From the NCBI RefSeq assembly GCF_003054195.1, contig NZ_QBKP01000002.1, forward strand, positions 64,664 to 128,663: DNA of 64,000 bases, written 5' to 3'. Below are positions 46,122 to 55,260 of this stretch, one piece after another; the first letter of the stretch is position 1, and each line of letters starts with the position of its first letter. This DNA comes from Gemmobacter caeni (GTDB taxonomy: Bacteria > Pseudomonadota > Alphaproteobacteria > Rhodobacterales > Rhodobacteraceae). The notes below the pieces were generated by a model that saw nothing but the letters and a program-made list of their open reading frames with translations, was not told the origin of the DNA and did no database searches. The translations under genes were made by a program, and so were the position numbers.

Positions 46122-46943
46122 CTATCCGGCCGGCTCCGTCTCCTCCTCGGCGAGGCTGAGCTCCACCCCGAGCCGGGCCGAGGCCCACTCCACCAGGTCG
46201 ATCAGCTCGATCTCCAGATCGTCCCAGACGGTCCATTCCGGATAATCCGGCCCGTCCGGAAGGACGCTGGCGACCAGGAGGAGCCGGTCCGTCATCCCGC
46301 TCAGGAGGCGCCGGAGCGGGTCTCGGACCCCGCCCGTCTCCCGCTTCTGCGGGAGCGCCACGAAGGGGCCGAACCCGACCCGCTCCCCCACCGAGAGGAA
46401 CGCGCGGGCCCGCTCCCGGACCCGCCCCCTCTGGTCCGCAGGCAGCAGGCCCTCAGGCGGCTCCTCATGCGCGAGCAGGATCCGGTTCGGGCTGAGCGCG
46501 GTCAGGTGCTGGATCATCATCCCGAGGAGCGCGCCCCGATCCACATGAGGGTCCGCCTCGAGCGTCCGGCTCAGGATCACGGTCTGGATCGGATCCTCGC
46601 TCTCGATGAAGAGCCCCTCCGCGGACCCCTGCCTGACCCATCGGGCCAGGGCGGCGGCGACGGACCTGACCTCCTCATAGGCGTCCCAGGTGTTCCCGTC
46701 CCCGTCGTTCACCTCCAGGAGTTCCAGGAGCCCCTCCGCGTTATGGAGCGGCCAGACGTGCAGCATCAGCGCCTCGAGCCGGCCGATGAGGACCCCGTCC
46801 TCCCCGACCCAGGCCTCCGAGATCGCCTCCTCCGCCTCCGGGGAGCCGGTCACCTCCTCGGACGGGTCCAGGTAGGCGTCGACCCGGACGTCCCAGGCGT
46901 CCGCGTCCTCGTTGCGGCGCGTGCTCACGGAGAAGCTGATCAT
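46122..46943 (-). CDS. Hypothetical acidic protein, 273 aa
   Basis: ATG 46943 (MISFSVSTRRN) is preferred over the upstream in-frame start at 47054, which lies in the control region of the divergent gene. The protein is acidic and soluble with repeated helical segments (GMMIQHLTALSPNRILLAHE) and ends EEETEPAG. No family was recognised. It is divergent from the gene at 47088, with an inverted TTTTTCGCACG pair between them. Confidence 0.6.
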   Translation of the reverse strand: MISFSVSTRRNEDADAWDVRVDAYLDPSEEVTGSPEAEEAISEAWVGEDGVLIGRLEALMLHVWPLHNAEGLLELLEVNDGDGNTWDAYEEVRSVAAALARWVRQGSAEGLFIESEDPIQTVILSRTLEADPHVDRGALLGMMIQHLTALSPNRILLAHEEPPEGLLPADQRGRVRERARAFLSVGERVGFGPFVALPQKRETGGVRDPLRRLLSGMTDRLLLVASVLPDGPDYPEWTVWDDLEIELIDLVEWASARLGVELSLAEEETEPAG

Positions 46944-47002
46944 GTGCCCCACCCCCTGTTCCGATCGGCCCCGTCCGGGCCCTCCCCCCAAGTCGTACCC
47001 GT

Positions 47003-47045
47003 CGTGCGAAAAAATGGGAAGGGCAACCTTTCGCTTTTTCGCACG
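47003..47045. promoter_or_regulatory. Inverted pair CGTGCGAAAAA / TTTTTCGCACG between divergent genes
   Basis: The arms at 47003-47013 and 47035-47045 are exact mirror images with a 21-bp spacer, centred between starts at 46943 and 47088. This placement in a divergent control region is the best argument that the word is a regulator-binding or promoter element. Confidence 0.6.
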
Positions 47046-47087
47046 CTCGTGCATGAATGGGGCGAACAGGAAAGGTGGGGGGGTCGC

Positions 47088-47852
47088 ATGTCAGAGGAGG
47101 ATCTGGTCCGGGCGCGGAACACGCGCACCGGGGAGGCGCGCAAGATCGACGAGTGGTCCGTCCCCCTGCCCGGCGGGGACAAGGCCCGCTTCGACGTCAC
47201 CATGCGCTATGAGCACGGGCTCTGCATCTTCGCGGTCCGCTCCGAGCACCCGGACTTCCGGGGGGTGCGCCCGCATGACAGCGACCTGAACCGGCTGCGC
47301 GCCCTCCTCGCGGAGGAGGCGCGCGCGGTGATCGAGGGGCGCCTCTCCGAGGACTGGGACCCGGCGACGATGCTGGAGATCTCCCACAAGACGGCGGAGC
47401 GGCGGGAGGGGACGGTCGGCACGGACTTCTCCCTCTCCCTGCGTCTGAGGCCGGTTGAGCGACGGGATACGCCGCAGGAGGGGAACATGCCGGTCGCGAC
47501 GATCCGGGACGCCCACCGGCAGGAGAAGGTGGTCCTGCGGGGGCACGCGGAGGACTTCTCCCCGCTCAAGCCCCGCTCCGGCGCCCTGACGGACCCGGAG
47601 GTGAAGGCCTGGATGGCCCATCCGGTCTCTCGGGACCCGGAACGGGGCCTCGGCCGGATCGTCATACAGGGGGACGGGGCGGCGGAGCGGGAGCTCCTGC
47701 GCGCGCTCGACGCCTTCGCGACCGGGCTCTCGGGCCGGCTCTCCCCGGACCGGGTCGCGCGTGAGGGGGTCCCGGACCCGTATGAGCTGGTGGAGCTGAT
47801 GCGGGAGGCTGCACCTGCGCCGGAGCCACCAACCGAGGAGCCGTCCCCGTGA
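47088..47852 (+). CDS. Hypothetical protein ending in a Pro/Glu tail
   Basis: ATG 47088 is preceded by AGGAAAGGT and a run of seven G (47077-47083). The 254-aa protein has two parts: an N-terminal beta-rich half (ARFDVTMRYEHGLCIFAVRS) and a C-terminal helical half (LLRALDAFATGLSGRLSPD), with the tail PAPEPPTEEPSP. No family was recognised. The last codons overlap the start of the glycosyltransferase gene (GTGA at 47849-47852). Confidence 0.6.
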   Translation: MSEEDLVRARNTRTGEARKIDEWSVPLPGGDKARFDVTMRYEHGLCIFAVRSEHPDFRGVRPHDSDLNRLRALLAEEARAVIEGRLSEDWDPATMLEISHKTAERREGTVGTDFSLSLRLRPVERRDTPQEGNMPVATIRDAHRQEKVVLRGHAEDFSPLKPRSGALTDPEVKAWMAHPVSRDPERGLGRIVIQGDGAAERELLRALDAFATGLSGRLSPDRVAREGVPDPYELVELMREAAPAPEPPTEEPSP

Positions 47853-48740
47853 GCCTTGCGAAAAACCCCCACCTCTCCGTGGTCATCCCGCTCTATCAGA
47901 AGGCGCGTCACGTCCGGACCGCGCTCGCGGACGCGTTCCGGTCCTGCCGGGACGCCGATACCCCGTTCGAGCTCGTGGTGGTCGATGACGGGTCCACGGA
48001 CGGGTCCGGGGACGTGGTGCGGGGCTGGGCGGATGAGGCCGCCGGTCAGGCCGCAGCCCTGCGCCTCCTGACGCAGGAGAACCGGGGCGCCCCGCGCGGC
48101 CCGCAACGCGGGCTGGCGGGCCGCGCGGGGCGATCTGATCCTGTTCCTGGACGCCGATGACCGCTGGGCCCCGCATCACGTCTCCGAGCTCCTCGGTCTC
48201 GTCCGGGACTTCCCCGGAGCCGCCCTCTATGCGGACGCCTGGGCGGAGATCGGCCCGGACGGGACGCGCCGCGCGCATCGGTTCGGGATCGGGTCGGACC
48301 GGCGCGGCCCCCTCCCCTGCTTCTTCGAGGCGATGAGCTCCGGCCCGATGATCGTCTCCTCCAGCACCGCGGCCGCCCCGAGGTCCGCCCTTCAGCGCAG
48401 CGGCGGGTTCCCGGACGGGATCACCCACGGGGAGGACAAGGTCGGCTGGGGCCGGCTCGCCCTCCAGGGCGATGTGGTCTGGTCCCCGCGGATCGGCGCG
48501 GTCTGGGACCGGAGCGCGGAGAACCGGTCCGACGGGGCGGCGGGTCCGGCCCCCGCCCCCGCCTTCCGGGACTTCCTGCGATCCGCCCTCCTGAACACGG
48601 AGCTGCCGGACCGCATGCGGCGCAACCTGCGGACCGCGATCGCGGTCGAGGAGGCCCGCCTCGCGGGGGATATCCGCCTCTATGACCACGAGACCCCGTT
48701 CCGCTACGCGGCCCGGAGCCCGGTCCCCGAACCGATCTGA
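47849..48740 (+). pseudogene. Family 2 glycosyltransferase, frameshifted
   Basis: The first 80 residues are a GT-A fold start (HLSVVIPLYQKARHVRTALA and ELVVVDDGSTDGSGDVV). Near 48095-48100 the frame switches: ARNAGWRAARGDLILFLDAD with the catalytic DxD follows in another frame and continues to RSPVPEPI at 48740. One base too many in CGCGGC explains it. Full length would be about 296 aa, normal for GT2. The role would be transfer of a sugar to an unknown acceptor. Real decay and sequencing error cannot be told apart here. Confidence 0.75.
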
Positions 48741-48750
48741 GGAGGCCCTG

Positions 48751-49239
48751 ATGGCGCACAAGGTTCACATCTACGACCTCGAAAAGGGGTTCGACGAGGG
48801 GGGCTGGATGCGGCCCGCCCGCACCCTGGAGACCACCGACCCGGAGGAGGCGGTCCGGCTCGCCCGGGCGGAGCTGGACCGGACCGGGTCGATCAGCGCG
48901 GCCACGGTCCGGCCGGACTGGCGGCTCTGCCCGGACCTGCGGACCTATTTCCGGCTGACCAACGTGGTTGCGGACTGGCTCGACGAGAACCCGATCGAGG
49001 GGGCCTGGATCGGCCGCCTGGTCGAGGACCCGGCCCACTGGGACGGGTACGGGGTGAGGAGCCCGGAGGAGCTGGAGAAGCACCTCCTCCTCTCGGACTA
49101 CTCCGACCTCTACAAGGAGCTGACCGGGGTGCGCCCCCGTCACTCCGGCCTCAGCATGGCGAGCTCGATCGAGGAGATCGAGGCGGCCTATGACCGGCTG
49201 CGCGATCTCCCCGCGGATGACGGGCCTGAGCCGCCCTGA
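48751..49239 (+). CDS. Phage/plasmid-type hypothetical protein, 162 aa
   Basis: ATG 48751 follows GAGGAGG. The C-terminal part LYKELTGVRPRHSGLSMASS with EEIEAAYDRL matches a short motif I know from many uncharacterised phage and plasmid proteins (DLYKDVxGxRPR). The N-terminus has a DPEEAVRLARAELDRTG helix. The C-terminus reads ADDGPEPP. It lies 10 bp after the glycosyltransferase gene. Confidence 0.6.
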   Translation: MAHKVHIYDLEKGFDEGGWMRPARTLETTDPEEAVRLARAELDRTGSISAATVRPDWRLCPDLRTYFRLTNVVADWLDENPIEGAWIGRLVEDPAHWDGYGVRSPEELEKHLLLSDYSDLYKELTGVRPRHSGLSMASSIEEIEAAYDRLRDLPADDGPEPP

Positions 49240-49345
49240 AGCCGACCGACGGGCAAACCGTGGGACGCATAACGGACGAATGGTGAGGGGCGCTGAGGAT
49301 GAGCGAGACGCGAAAATCAAAGATGCGGGCCGACGAGGTGTCGCC

Positions 49346-49996
49346 ATGAGAGCCGGCCGCGTGCTCTCCCGCCTCTTCGGCGGCCCGCGTCACCCCCGCT
49401 CCGTCACCGTCGGGACCTGGACCCGGATCGGCGAGGGGGTGATCCTCGGAGAGCGGGTTCAGCTCGGGGACTGGTCGCAGGTGGGGGACCGGAGCCGGAT
49501 CGGGCCGGACAGCGTCTTCGGCCCCTGGGCCCGGGTCGGGGCGGACGTGACCATCGGGGCGCGGGTCCGGCTCGGCTCGCACACCCGGGTCCAGGACGGG
49601 GTAACCGTCCCGGACGACGCGGTCCTCGGGGACGGGGACCTGGTGACCCCGGACGGGATCATCCCGGACCGGTGCGGCGGGTTCACGACCACGATCCTGC
49701 GCGGCGGCGCCTTCATCTCCGGCCCCTTCGGCAAGTTCCTCGTCCCGCTCGAGGAGTCCGACCCGGACGAGCTCACCGACCAGATGGTGGATGACCACCA
49801 GTGGGGCAGGTCGGACGCGCTCGAGCCCTGCCGCTGTTTCCGGCCGCCCCGCCCGGAGGAGGAGGAACCCGCCTTCCGAGCGGTCCGGTCCCGACAGAAA
49901 CTGCACCGGCTCGGCCTCTGGCCGAGACCCGCCCCCGTTCTCATCGAGCCCGGGGGCATCTCCCCGGAGGAGTCGGACCCTTCCCCGGCCCCCTAA
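49346..49996 (+). CDS. Left-handed beta-helix (hexapeptide-repeat) protein
   Basis: From ATG 49346 the 216-aa protein has about ten hexapeptide turns (residues 18-105; for example VGTWTRIGEGVILGERVQLG and IGARVRLGSHTRVQDG), the fold of LbH acyltransferases and related structural proteins. The C-terminal half has EESDPDELTDQMVDDHQWG and CRCFRPPRPEEEEP, ending SDPSPAP, and does not look like a standard acetyltransferase tail. A catalytic histidine cannot be assigned with confidence. It is followed by a membrane protein gene on the same strand. Confidence 0.65.
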   Translation: MRAGRVLSRLFGGPRHPRSVTVGTWTRIGEGVILGERVQLGDWSQVGDRSRIGPDSVFGPWARVGADVTIGARVRLGSHTRVQDGVTVPDDAVLGDGDLVTPDGIIPDRCGGFTTTILRGGAFISGPFGKFLVPLEESDPDELTDQMVDDHQWGRSDALEPCRCFRPPRPEEEEPAFRAVRSRQKLHRLGLWPRPAPVLIEPGGISPEESDPSPAP

Positions 49997-50073
49997 CCGA
50001 CCGAGAACCGGCTTGATCTCCGCCGCCCGGGAGGCGACGATGCGGTTGTTTGGGATTTTCGAGGAGCGGGCCG

Positions 50074-50451
50074 ATGTCGATTTTTCAGGGTGCGGTCTAC
50101 GCGCTCGGCTGGGGCCTCGCCCTGAACCTCGCCTGGGTGCTCCATCTGGCCGCATCGCGGCCCGCAAGGCTGCGCGACCTGTTCAACATCTCCGCCGGTT
50201 CGCGGATAAGGGAAGAGCTCCACACCATGTCCCGCTGGCGGGCCGGAGCGCATCTCTGGGGCGCCTTTCTCGGGGTCCTCGCGGCGAGCCTCCTGATCTT
50301 CCGGGCTCTCTTCGGCTTCCTCCCCGGGGACTGGGGCGGACAGGACGAGTTCGGCGCGTTCGTCCCCGCCCGTGACGGCCTGGCCGGCCTCGCCGCCCTC
50401 ACCGTCAGCGTGATCGCGTTCCGGGCCCTGGAGCGGTCGGCGACCCGCTGA
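50074..50451 (+). CDS. Small membrane protein, three predicted segments
   Basis: ATG 50074 follows GAGGAG. The 125-aa protein has hydrophobic segments at about 6-27 (VYALGWGLALNLAWVLHLAA), 57-80 (LWGAFLGVLAASLLIFRALF) and 100-118 (GLAGLAALTVSVIAFRAL). It starts without a cleavable signal. No family was recognised. Confidence 0.6.
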   Translation: MSIFQGAVYALGWGLALNLAWVLHLAASRPARLRDLFNISAGSRIREELHTMSRWRAGAHLWGAFLGVLAASLLIFRALFGFLPGDWGGQDEFGAFVPARDGLAGLAALTVSVIAFRALERSATR

Positions 50452-50534
50452 TCAGGCGACCCCTCCGAATGCACGGCTTTTGCGGTTTTCACTAGGTGAG
50501 GATAGGGTCCTTCTGATCCCCTCAGGAGCCCGTC

Positions 50535-51305
50535 ATGAGAGTCATCCCGTTCCCCCCGACCCTGGCCCGGATCTCCGCGGAGACGGGGCGCCGGCTGCAA
50601 TCCTCCGATCAGGACGACGCGGGCCGTCATCGCCCCCGCTCCGCCCTCCCCCGCCCCTACACGGCGGACGGGGTCGCCGCCTACCGCTGGCCGGACGGCC
50701 GGGTCGCCCCCGCCTATGACATGTACGCGCCCCAGCACCCGGAGGGGGCGGAGCCGGGCCTCGCCCGGATCCTCTACGAGGTCCGCCACCACCCGAACGA
50801 CACGTCGAGCTACGAGCCGCGAATCCTCACCTTCCGGTCCGTCCCGGACCTGGAGGCGGAGGGGATCGCGGTCGACCGGACCGCGGCCGGGCTCCTGCGC
50901 CATGAGGGGCGCGCCGCCCTGGTGATCGCCCCGGACGAGACGGCGCTGGCGGAGCTGGCGACCCGGTTCCCGGCCGGGTCAGAGCTGGTCCGGGGCGTGA
51001 TCCGCCGGGTCGGTCCGGAGACGGAGCCGATGCAGCACTTCCTGGCCACGAACAGCCAGGGGGGCGGCTTCGAGGTGATGGGGGCCGCGCTCGAGGCGGA
51101 CCTGTTCCGGGCCGCTGAGGGGCGGTTCAGCTTCATCAAGGACGCCCCCGATTATCAGGAGTTCTGCGCGACCCTGCGCAAGCACGGCACCAAGAACGGC
51201 TGGGTGGTCGCCGCGACGACCCTTGAGGAGGTTCCGAAAACGTTGAGGGATTACATGGGGATGCAGGCTGATCCTGATGCGGGACCTGAAGGGCCCGGCC
51301 TCTGA
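50535..51305 (+). CDS. Hypothetical protein, 256 aa
   Basis: ATG 50535 follows CAGGAGCCCGTC. The protein is soluble, with a beta-rich N-terminal half (GVAAYRWPDGRVAPAYDMYA) and a helical C-terminal part (FSFIKDAPDYQEFCATLRKH). No family was recognised. Its stop overlaps the next start by one base (TGATG at 51303-51307), so the two are coupled. Confidence 0.6.
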   Translation: MRVIPFPPTLARISAETGRRLQSSDQDDAGRHRPRSALPRPYTADGVAAYRWPDGRVAPAYDMYAPQHPEGAEPGLARILYEVRHHPNDTSSYEPRILTFRSVPDLEAEGIAVDRTAAGLLRHEGRAALVIAPDETALAELATRFPAGSELVRGVIRRVGPETEPMQHFLATNSQGGGFEVMGAALEADLFRAAEGRFSFIKDAPDYQEFCATLRKHGTKNGWVVAATTLEEVPKTLRDYMGMQADPDAGPEGPGL

Positions 51306-52384
51306 TGGACCCGTTCCCGACCGAGCCGGCGGCGATCGCCGAGGCGATCGGGCTCCCCCTGACGGACTGGCCCGGGAACTGCCACGCGGTGGCGGAGCGG
51401 GTCCTGCGACGCCTCCCCACGCAAGGGATGCGGCTCGTGCGCGGCCATTTCCACGGCTGGACCAGCCCCGCCTCCGTCTACGGGTGCGGGCCGCAGCAGC
51501 ACTCCTGGCTCCGCCTTCAGGACGGCCGGGTCCTCGACCCGACCCGCTGGGCGTTCGATCAGCCCGGGAAGCCCTACCTCTACGTGGGGGAGAACGACGC
51601 CTATGACGAGGCGGGGCTCTGGCTCACGGCCCGGTCCCGCCCCGCGATCCGGATGGCCGCCTTCCTCAGCCCGGACCGGGACGCGCCCGAGCGGGCCGTC
51701 GCGGACCGGCTGAACGCCTGCACCGCGGGCCTGCGGGGCCGGATCGCCGCCGCGTCGCGGATCCCGGAGCTCGGCGAGGGGGAGGTGGGGACGCGGGAGG
51801 CGGAACGGCTTCTGGACCTGCTGCGCGCGCCCGTCGAGCACCTCGACGCGCCGGAGGCGCTCTATGCGGCCGCGGCGGACGCGGGCCTCAAGGCGCAGAT
51901 CAGGCTCGACCTCTGGGTCCGGGTCATGGAGCCGGAACGGGTGAGGCCCGAACGCGGGGTGAACCGGTTTTTCGCGGACCCGCCGGGCGAGCGGCTCAGC
52001 GGCCCGCAGGCCCTGTTCCGGGTGATGGCCCGGTTCCTCTCGATCGAGGAGCGGGACGGGCTGGAGGGGGAGCTGGAGGAGCGCGGCTACCGGCTCGAGG
52101 AGCTGCACGCGGCGCTGAACGGGATGGAGGCGGTCCTCCGTTCCGACCCTGACCTCACCTGGATGCCGCGCGGGGACCGGGACCTGCTCGCCGTGGTCGC
52201 GGCGGACCTGCTCGGGGCCGGGCACGGGGAGGCGCTGCGGGTGGAGCGTTATGCGGAGAGTCTGGGGCTCGACCGGCGCGCGCTTGACCGGGAGCTGCGC
52301 CGGTTCGGGGCGGCGGCCGGGTATTCCCTGCTCTGGCTCCCGGACCGGACCGTCCCGGAACAGGCCACCCCCGCTCCGGCCTAG
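51305..52384 (+). CDS. Protein with papain/transglutaminase-like Cys-His-Asp arrangement
   Basis: The N-terminal 85 residues of this 359-aa protein contain GNCHAVAE with Cys26, QQHSWLRL with His66 and RVLDPTRW with Asp78, the order and spacing of a transglutaminase-like or papain-like triad. The C-terminal half is helical and finishes with a putative DNA-binding helix pair (YAESLGLDRRALDRELRRFG) and the tail EQATPAPA. Whether it is an active peptidase, amidase or crosslinking enzyme cannot be told. The gene converges on the gene ending at 52381 with a 4-bp overlap. Confidence 0.5.
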   Translation: MDPFPTEPAAIAEAIGLPLTDWPGNCHAVAERVLRRLPTQGMRLVRGHFHGWTSPASVYGCGPQQHSWLRLQDGRVLDPTRWAFDQPGKPYLYVGENDAYDEAGLWLTARSRPAIRMAAFLSPDRDAPERAVADRLNACTAGLRGRIAAASRIPELGEGEVGTREAERLLDLLRAPVEHLDAPEALYAAAADAGLKAQIRLDLWVRVMEPERVRPERGVNRFFADPPGERLSGPQALFRVMARFLSIEERDGLEGELEERGYRLEELHAALNGMEAVLRSDPDLTWMPRGDRDLLAVVAADLLGAGHGEALRVERYAESLGLDRRALDRELRRFGAAAGYSLLWLPDRTVPEQATPAPA

Positions 52385-52911
52385 ACGCCCGGGTGCTCCA
52401 GATGGAGGATCAGCCGGTCAAGCCCGTCTACCCAGCCGCCCAGCTCCGCGTAGAGTCTCCGCACCGCCCCCCTCACCTCGTCCCGGACCGGGTCCAGATC
52501 GAGCCGCCACTCGTCCAGCACGTCCGTCACCCCGCCCAGGACCGGGCTCCAGAACAGCCCGATCGTGGTGGGCTCCCGCGGGCCGACCCGGTCGATCAGG
52601 GCCGCGCAGTCGCGGGCGAAGGCGCCGAAGGCGGCCGCCCCGTCCGGGACCGGCGCCCCCTCCCGGAGGGGGCGGGCGAAGGCGAGCTCGGCCCCGGAGA
52701 CCCGGAGCGGGCGGACCGCCGCCTCAAGCGCGGGGGCCCAGGCGGTGAGGAGCGCGGCGAGGTCCGGCGCGTCCAGCCTCGTGATCGAGTAGTTGAACGC
52801 CCAGGACCGGTCCGCTTGCCGGACGGAGCGGACCCGGTCCGTCCCGATCCGGGTCAGCGGGCCGGTCGCGAGCGGGGCCGGGGCGGGCAGGACGGTCAGG
52901 GTCCCGCTCAA
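52381..52911 (-). CDS. Hypothetical protein, 176 aa, coupled to upstream gene
   Basis: The likely start is TTG 52911, overlapping the TGA of the upstream gene (TTTGA); the long N-terminal extension to 53223 is antisense-like low-complexity and is rejected. The product is helical, with LAALLTAWAPALEAAVRPLR and a C-terminal DEVRGAVRRLYAELGGWVDG. No family was recognised. Confidence 0.5.
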   Translation of the reverse strand: MSGTLTVLPAPAPLATGPLTRIGTDRVRSVRQADRSWAFNYSITRLDAPDLAALLTAWAPALEAAVRPLRVSGAELAFARPLREGAPVPDGAAAFGAFARDCAALIDRVGPREPTTIGLFWSPVLGGVTDVLDEWRLDLDPVRDEVRGAVRRLYAELGGWVDGLDRLILHLEHPGV

Positions 52912-53567
52912 AGCGCCGGCTCCGGGCTCGCCTCTTCGGGCATCCGCTCGCTGAGCGCCTCCAGCGCGTAATCCGTCCCGATATGGCCCCAGACCGCCTC
53001 CGTCCCGAGGCGCACCGGGCGCCCGTCGGCGATCTCCCAGGTCTCGACGATCGCCCCGTAGACCTCCCCGTTCACGCTTTTCGAGAACTCGGACAGGGTC
53101 CCGTTCGTGTCCTCGATCAGCCAGGCGCGGGCCGCCTCCTCCCCCTCCGCCTTGACGCGGTCCCGGTACATGTCCCGGACCTCCTCGCAGGGGATGAACA
53201 CCCCGTAAAGGCCCACGTCCCACTGCCGGTCCGGGTAGGCGCGGGTGTTCGCGACCGAGTAGTGGTCGAGGCCGTGGCTGTAACGCTCGACGAGGAGCCA
53301 GGGGGTCCCCTCCGCGGTGAGGCGTTCGAGCAGATCGTTCGGATCCTCGGCGCGGGTGAAGCGTCTCAGCTCCCCGAGCCCGTCGGACTCCGCCCAGAAG
53401 TCGCGCGGCTCCGGGTCGACGCTCAGGTAGCCGATCAGCACCCGATCCGCGTCCCGTCTGATCAGGACCTCCGCCTCCGACGCGACCGGGAACTCCGTCC
53501 GCAAAGGGCCGCTCAGCGCGCCCCCGATCGCCGCCTCGACCCGCTCCCTCAAATTCTCACCGCCCAT
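52908..53567 (-). CDS. Conserved phage/plasmid-type protein, 219 aa
   Basis: ATG 53567 follows GTGGAGAGCGGG. The middle part VERYSHGLDHYSVANTRAYP with DRQWDVGLYGVFIPCEEVRD resembles a block I know from uncharacterised proteins of conjugative elements and phages (YExG...YSxxNTRxYPDxxWD...FxPC). The function is unknown. The tail is EEASPEPAL, close to the shared PEP tail. Confidence 0.65.
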   Translation of the reverse strand: MGGENLRERVEAAIGGALSGPLRTEFPVASEAEVLIRRDADRVLIGYLSVDPEPRDFWAESDGLGELRRFTRAEDPNDLLERLTAEGTPWLLVERYSHGLDHYSVANTRAYPDRQWDVGLYGVFIPCEEVRDMYRDRVKAEGEEAARAWLIEDTNGTLSEFSKSVNGEVYGAIVETWEIADGRPVRLGTEAVWGHIGTDYALEALSERMPEEASPEPAL

Positions 53568-53638
53568 CCCGCTCTCCACTTCCGATCTTTCCCGATGTTA
53601 CCGCCCTCCCGGGCGAAAAGATACCTGCACCGCGCCTC

Positions 53639-54916
53639 TCAGGGCTCCGGTGTCGCATCCGCCCCGACCCGACGCCCCGCCTCCGAGAAGCTGTTGGCGA
53701 CCATCTCCAGGTCCTGCTCGGATGCTCCGCGGGACCGCAGGGTCTCGCGCCAGCGCGCTCCCACCATCTCCGACAGATCATTGACGATCCGCTCCGCCCT
53801 CTCCGGGCGAAGCCCGAGGCTCGGCCCCGCCGCGACCGCGTTCTCAAGCGTCGCCTCCCGCCCCGCCCCGGCGCGGCCCAGGTGCAGAAAGAGGTTTCGG
53901 GCCCCGAGCGACTGGAGGGTCGGGGTGACGTCGTAGAGCGGGCTCAGCTCGTAGCGGCCCCGCTCCGTGAGGAGCAGCGCCGTGTTCCGGTAGTGGTCGT
54001 CCGTGTTCCCGCAGAGCACGTTCATCACCATCCGCCTAAAGACCGCCTCCCCGTGATCCCCGGACACCGCGTGTCGGCGCAGACCGTCATAAAGGTCCGC
54101 ATAGCCAGAGAGCCCCCGATCTGACTCGTGGGCGCCGAGCAGGGTGAGGGCGGAGATCATGTGACGACGTCGTACGCCCCCCTCCCCCTCCTCCCGGTCG
54201 AACCGGCGCAGCACGAGCGCGTCCCGGTCCCCGACCCGGATCACCTGGCGTGCGCAGGTCGGGATCCCGGCCATCTCGCACAGGTCCAGACAGCCCGCCT
54301 CAACCGCGGCCATGTTGTAGCGGTCCCGCGACAGGCCGAACTTCACCAGGTGGGGGAACCCGTCGATCGTGACGGTCCCCTTGGGGCGCGCGCCCCCGAG
54401 ATCCGTCCCCGGAGCGAGGAAGTCGATGAACCGGGGCGGGAGCGGACGGTCCGGCTCAAGCCGGTCCACCAGATCCTGGAACGCCTCGAGGTCCCCGAGA
54501 TGGGTCAGCCGGTCGTCGATCTGGAGCGGCAGGACCGGCCCCACCGCGACCGGGGTCGGCCCGAACCGGAGCGCACCGATCCGGTTCCCGCTTTGCGAGA
54601 CGAGCAGGAACTCGGCCTCCGTCGCCGGCCGCCCCTGGCTGCGCAGAGATTCCCGGTCGATCAGCTTGCGGCCCCATGCGTCCGGGGCCGCGTCGCGCAC
54701 CCCGTTGAAGAGGGGGAACCCCTCGGGCGCCTCCATCAGCGCCGGTCCCAGAGGGAGCTGCACCGGGTCGATCGCGACCGCGTCCTTCCGCTGGAGGTAA
54801 CGTCGCCCGTAAGCGAACTCGCAGCGCGAGTAGCGTCCGTCCTCCGTGATGGATATCTGTCCCGCCGGGACCGCCGTGCCCCCGATGTCGATAAAGACGA
54901 TCGCGTTCACCTGCAT
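53639..54916 (-). CDS. hipA: HipA-like serine/threonine kinase toxin
   Basis: The 425-aa protein carries the HipA features: GGARPKG (Gly174-Gly180) as the phosphate-binding loop, Lys192 in HLVKFG as the ATP lysine, MNVLCGNTDDHYRNTAL with Asp307-His308 in the catalytic loop, and SPLYDVTPT with Asp329 as the metal ligand. HipA kinases phosphorylate glutamyl- or other tRNA synthetases and cause growth arrest. Twelve bp separate it from the upstream HipB gene. The C-terminus ADATPEP carries the shared tail, which normal HipA proteins lack to my knowledge. Confidence 0.9.
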   Translation of the reverse strand: MQVNAIVFIDIGGTAVPAGQISITEDGRYSRCEFAYGRRYLQRKDAVAIDPVQLPLGPALMEAPEGFPLFNGVRDAAPDAWGRKLIDRESLRSQGRPATEAEFLLVSQSGNRIGALRFGPTPVAVGPVLPLQIDDRLTHLGDLEAFQDLVDRLEPDRPLPPRFIDFLAPGTDLGGARPKGTVTIDGFPHLVKFGLSRDRYNMAAVEAGCLDLCEMAGIPTCARQVIRVGDRDALVLRRFDREEGEGGVRRRHMISALTLLGAHESDRGLSGYADLYDGLRRHAVSGDHGEAVFRRMVMNVLCGNTDDHYRNTALLLTERGRYELSPLYDVTPTLQSLGARNLFLHLGRAGAGREATLENAVAAGPSLGLRPERAERIVNDLSEMVGARWRETLRSRGASEQDLEMVANSFSEAGRRVGADATPEP

Positions 54917-54928
54917 CTCAGCCCCTCC

Positions 54929-55258
54929 TCAGAAGTCCAGATCGGCCGCCGGCTGGCGGACCCGTTTCGGCAGGGCGAGCCGCGCCTCCCGGCCCTCCTC
55001 CGTCCCCGGATGAAAACCGGACAGGAACCGCTCCTCGAGCCCGAGAACCCAGGCCGCGGTCGCGTAGGCGCCGAGGCTCACCGTCGGGTCCCCCCGCTCC
55101 ATCCGGATCAGGGTCCGGCGCGCCACGTTGAGTCGGCCCGCCATGTCATCCTGGGTGATCGCCTGCGCCCGGCGCGCGGCGGACAGGTCGGATCCCATGC
55201 GGGACAGGAGGCCGAGAAGGGGGTCCGGAATCGTCATCTTGCTCCGTTTCGGCTTCAT
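54929..55258 (-). CDS. hipB: HipB-like XRE antitoxin
   Basis: ATG 55258 follows GAGGAACAAA (GTG 55270 is an alternative). The 109-aa protein has LSAARRAQAITQDDMAGRLN and VARRTLIRMERGDPTVSLGA, an XRE helix-turn-helix, and a C-terminal PKRVRQPAADLDF tail. Gene order, spacing and the palindrome immediately upstream fit an antitoxin that binds HipA and represses its own promoter. Confidence 0.88.
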   Translation of the reverse strand: MKPKRSKMTIPDPLLGLLSRMGSDLSAARRAQAITQDDMAGRLNVARRTLIRMERGDPTVSLGAYATAAWVLGLEERFLSGFHPGTEEGREARLALPKRVRQPAADLDF

Positions 55259-55260
55259 TT

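Noticed and set aside
47849-48160. Separate 103-aa protein at the start of the glycosyltransferase
   Set aside because: The GT2 motifs continue directly in the next frame, so this is the 5' piece of a frameshifted gene.
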